Positions 4,931 to 6,012 of a DNA stretch of 6,012 bases are shown here, in pieces. A program made the position numbers and the translations under genes. The stretch is from an uncultured Peptostreptococcaceae bacterium. GTDB lineage: Bacteria; Bacillota; Clostridia; Peptostreptococcales; Anaerovoracaceae. The notes beneath the pieces were generated by a model. It was not told the origin of the DNA. It made no database searches and saw only the letters and a program-made list of their open reading frames with translations. Positions within the stretch are counted from its first letter, which is position 1, and each line of letters begins with the position of its first letter. The stretch is taken from NCBI GenBank assembly GCA_905236895.1, contig CAJOQI010000027.1, positions 1 through 6,012 of the forward strand. Direction: 5' to 3'.

Positions 4931-6012
4931 TTAAGAAGCGAGCGGCCAGGCGCTGCTCCTTAAGAGGTTGAATAAGATAGGGAGATGAGAAAATGCTCTT
5001 GTCTCCTTTTTCTTTTATGTCTCTGGCCATATAAAGGGTTACGGCTTCTTTGCTACTCAGGTTAACCAGATCTCTAAACCTTGCCTTGGTTTCATCCGGG
5101 GTCCAGAAAAGGTTTTGACGCTTCATGGCTTCGGAGAAGCTGGTGGCTTCTTTAAGATTGTTCAGCTCTTTTTCCTGTCTCTTGATTTCCACCTCAACCA
5201 CGGTGCTAAGAACCTTCATAAAATGCTCTTTGCGATAGATGAGTAGGGGATCCAGATTGAATATATGAGCTGTCGCATCAGCCTGCTTGGTGGTTCGCTG
5301 GTCGAAGGTGCCTTTAACAAAGGCATAGAATTTGCCGTCGTAAACTCCAAAGACCTTCATGGTGTCAAGATAGCCAAGGCGAAGAAGCCTGGAACTGTTA
5401 TCCTTGTCGAATACCAAGAAATTGCCCAAATCGAAATTAGGCTCAATCAAAGTAATATCGTCGCAGCAGGCCAGCTCTTTCTTGGGCTCCCAACGACCTA
5501 CGGCTTTTAGATAGATGGCTACAACCTTTGTTGCCCCGCGTTCCACAGCCATATGGATGGGCATTACATTGATGGAGCCGCCGTCGATATAGCTTACTCC
5601 GTCGATAACCTTGGGCTTGATTCCCGGGAAAACCGTGGCGCTTGCCACGATAAAATCAGTCAGTTTTCCCTGGGGGATTTCATCCTTCCAAAGATAAACA
5701 GGCTTATAGGCGGGAATCTCTATAGTCATGAGACCAAAGTCCACGGGGCTCTGTCTGACCACATCCTCCGGAATATATTTGTTTGCCATTTTCTGAAGGG
5801 GAGCGGAGCTGACGCCACCCTGCTTAAAGGCTTCAAGAGCGTAGTCCACAGGCTGGGCACCGGCCTCCACCTGAAAGACCTTGTCCGCTTCCATCTTAAG
5901 CCAAAGCTCCTCGCAAAGCTCCTGCTTTCCCTGGGCAACCATGGCGCCGTTAATTGCGCCAACGGAAACCCCAACAACCATATCAAAAGCAAAGCCCAGT
6001 TCCCTAAGGGCC
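4911..6012 (-). CDS. Patatin-like phospholipase (5' end outside the window)
   Basis: An open frame on the minus strand runs off the window edge, so the visible 366 or so codons lack the N-terminus. They begin ALRELGFAFDMVVGVSVGAING. GVSVG (5958-5972) is the GxSxG nucleophile elbow, with the Ser codon at 5964-5966. The Asp of the Ser-Asp dyad is in SYIDGGSINVMP (Asp codon 5583-5585), the standard DG[GA] motif. The oxyanion-hole GGGxxG motif should lie a few residues past the edge, so the true start is not the Met at 5979-5981, which is only ten codons before the visible end. After the patatin domain (to about 5450) there is a charged C-terminal region of roughly 180 residues, with a helical, possibly coiled-coil part (VEVEIKRQEKELNNLKEA). 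The predicted role is hydrolysis of acyl esters of phospholipids or other lipids at the cytoplasmic face. It is convergent with the FAD gene and shares 20 bases with it. Confidence 0.93.
   Translation of the reverse strand, partial: ALRELGFAFDMVVGVSVGAINGAMVAQGKQELCEELWLKMEADKVFQVEAGAQPVDYALEAFKQGGVSSAPLQKMANKYIPEDVVRQSPVDFGLMTIEIPAYKPVYLWKDEIPQGKLTDFIVASATVFPGIKPKVIDGVSYIDGGSINVMPIHMAVERGATKVVAIYLKAVGRWEPKKELACCDDITLIEPNFDLGNFLVFDKDNSSRLLRLGYLDTMKVFGVYDGKFYAFVKGTFDQRTTKQADATAHIFNLDPLLIYRKEHFMKVLSTVVEVEIKRQEKELNNLKEATSFSEAMKRQNLFWTPDETKARFRDLVNLSSKEAVTLYMARDIKEKGDKSIFSSPYLIQPLKEQRLAARFLIKADLI
4981..5016 (+). terminator. Rho-independent terminator of the FAD gene, inside the antisense phospholipase CDS
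   Basis: GGAGAT-GAG (4981-4989) pairs with CTC (4996-4998) and GTCTCC (5001-5006) around the loop AAAATG, with a TT bulge, and is followed by TTTTTCTTTT (5007-5016). This is a good plus-strand terminator 50 bases after the FAD gene's TGA. On the minus strand the same DNA is phospholipase coding sequence (KEKGDKSIFSS region) and has no U-tract after the stem, so it should not stop phospholipase transcription. Confidence 0.75.

Noticed and set aside
5265..5510. An 81-codon plus-strand frame inside the phospholipase gene
   Set aside because: Opposite a clearly conserved patatin-domain coding region, with no ribosome site or domain.
5979..5981. Met at 5979-5981 as the phospholipase start
   Set aside because: The frame continues to the window edge with typical patatin residues (ALRELGFAFD), and the family's oxyanion-hole glycine motif must lie further upstream.

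Overview
This window looks like a chromosomal segment from a low-to-moderate G+C Gram-positive anaerobe, most likely class Clostridia and perhaps Lachnospiraceae. That is inferred from strong purine-rich Shine-Dalgarno (SD) sites, frequent AGA arginine codons, a lipoprotein cyclophilin, a COG2509-type FAD protein and a GntP-type permease next to a hydroxybutyrate-dehydrogenase-like SDR. No RNA gene, mobile element, CRISPR array or phage gene was seen. Most of the window is ordinary core or metabolic sequence, and no convincing new multi-gene system is present.

Layout. Positions 2-172 hold the 3' end of a short-chain dehydrogenase resembling 3-hydroxybutyrate dehydrogenase. After 69 bases comes a complete GntP-family permease (242-1660). 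Together they suggest a small operon for uptake and oxidation of a hydroxy acid such as 3-hydroxybutyrate. It ends at a strong hairpin (1696-1722) that also serves a convergent 52-residue membrane-protein gene on the minus strand (1706-1864). That gene's last codons and stop codon lie inside the hairpin. Between 1865 and 2072 are back-to-back promoters, one for the small membrane protein and one for an unrecognised acidic 74-residue protein (2073-2297). The latter has its own terminator (2341-2369).

The promoter of the next gene is partly built into that terminator. This gene encodes a secreted, lipid-anchored cyclophilin-type peptidyl-prolyl isomerase (2417-3064). A 186-base gap (3065-3250) follows, containing competing inverted repeats and a possible 30-codon ORF. 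Next is a 559-residue FAD-dependent oxidoreductase (3251-4930) whose ATG lacks a recognisable SD site. It overlaps by 20 bases, tail to tail, with a minus-strand patatin-like phospholipase gene (4911-6012) whose N-terminus is outside the window. The plausible terminator of the FAD gene (4981-5016) lies inside the phospholipase coding region.

The most interesting features are regulatory and architectural: coding sequence, promoters and terminators overlap at four places. No stretch over 300 bases lacks a gene.
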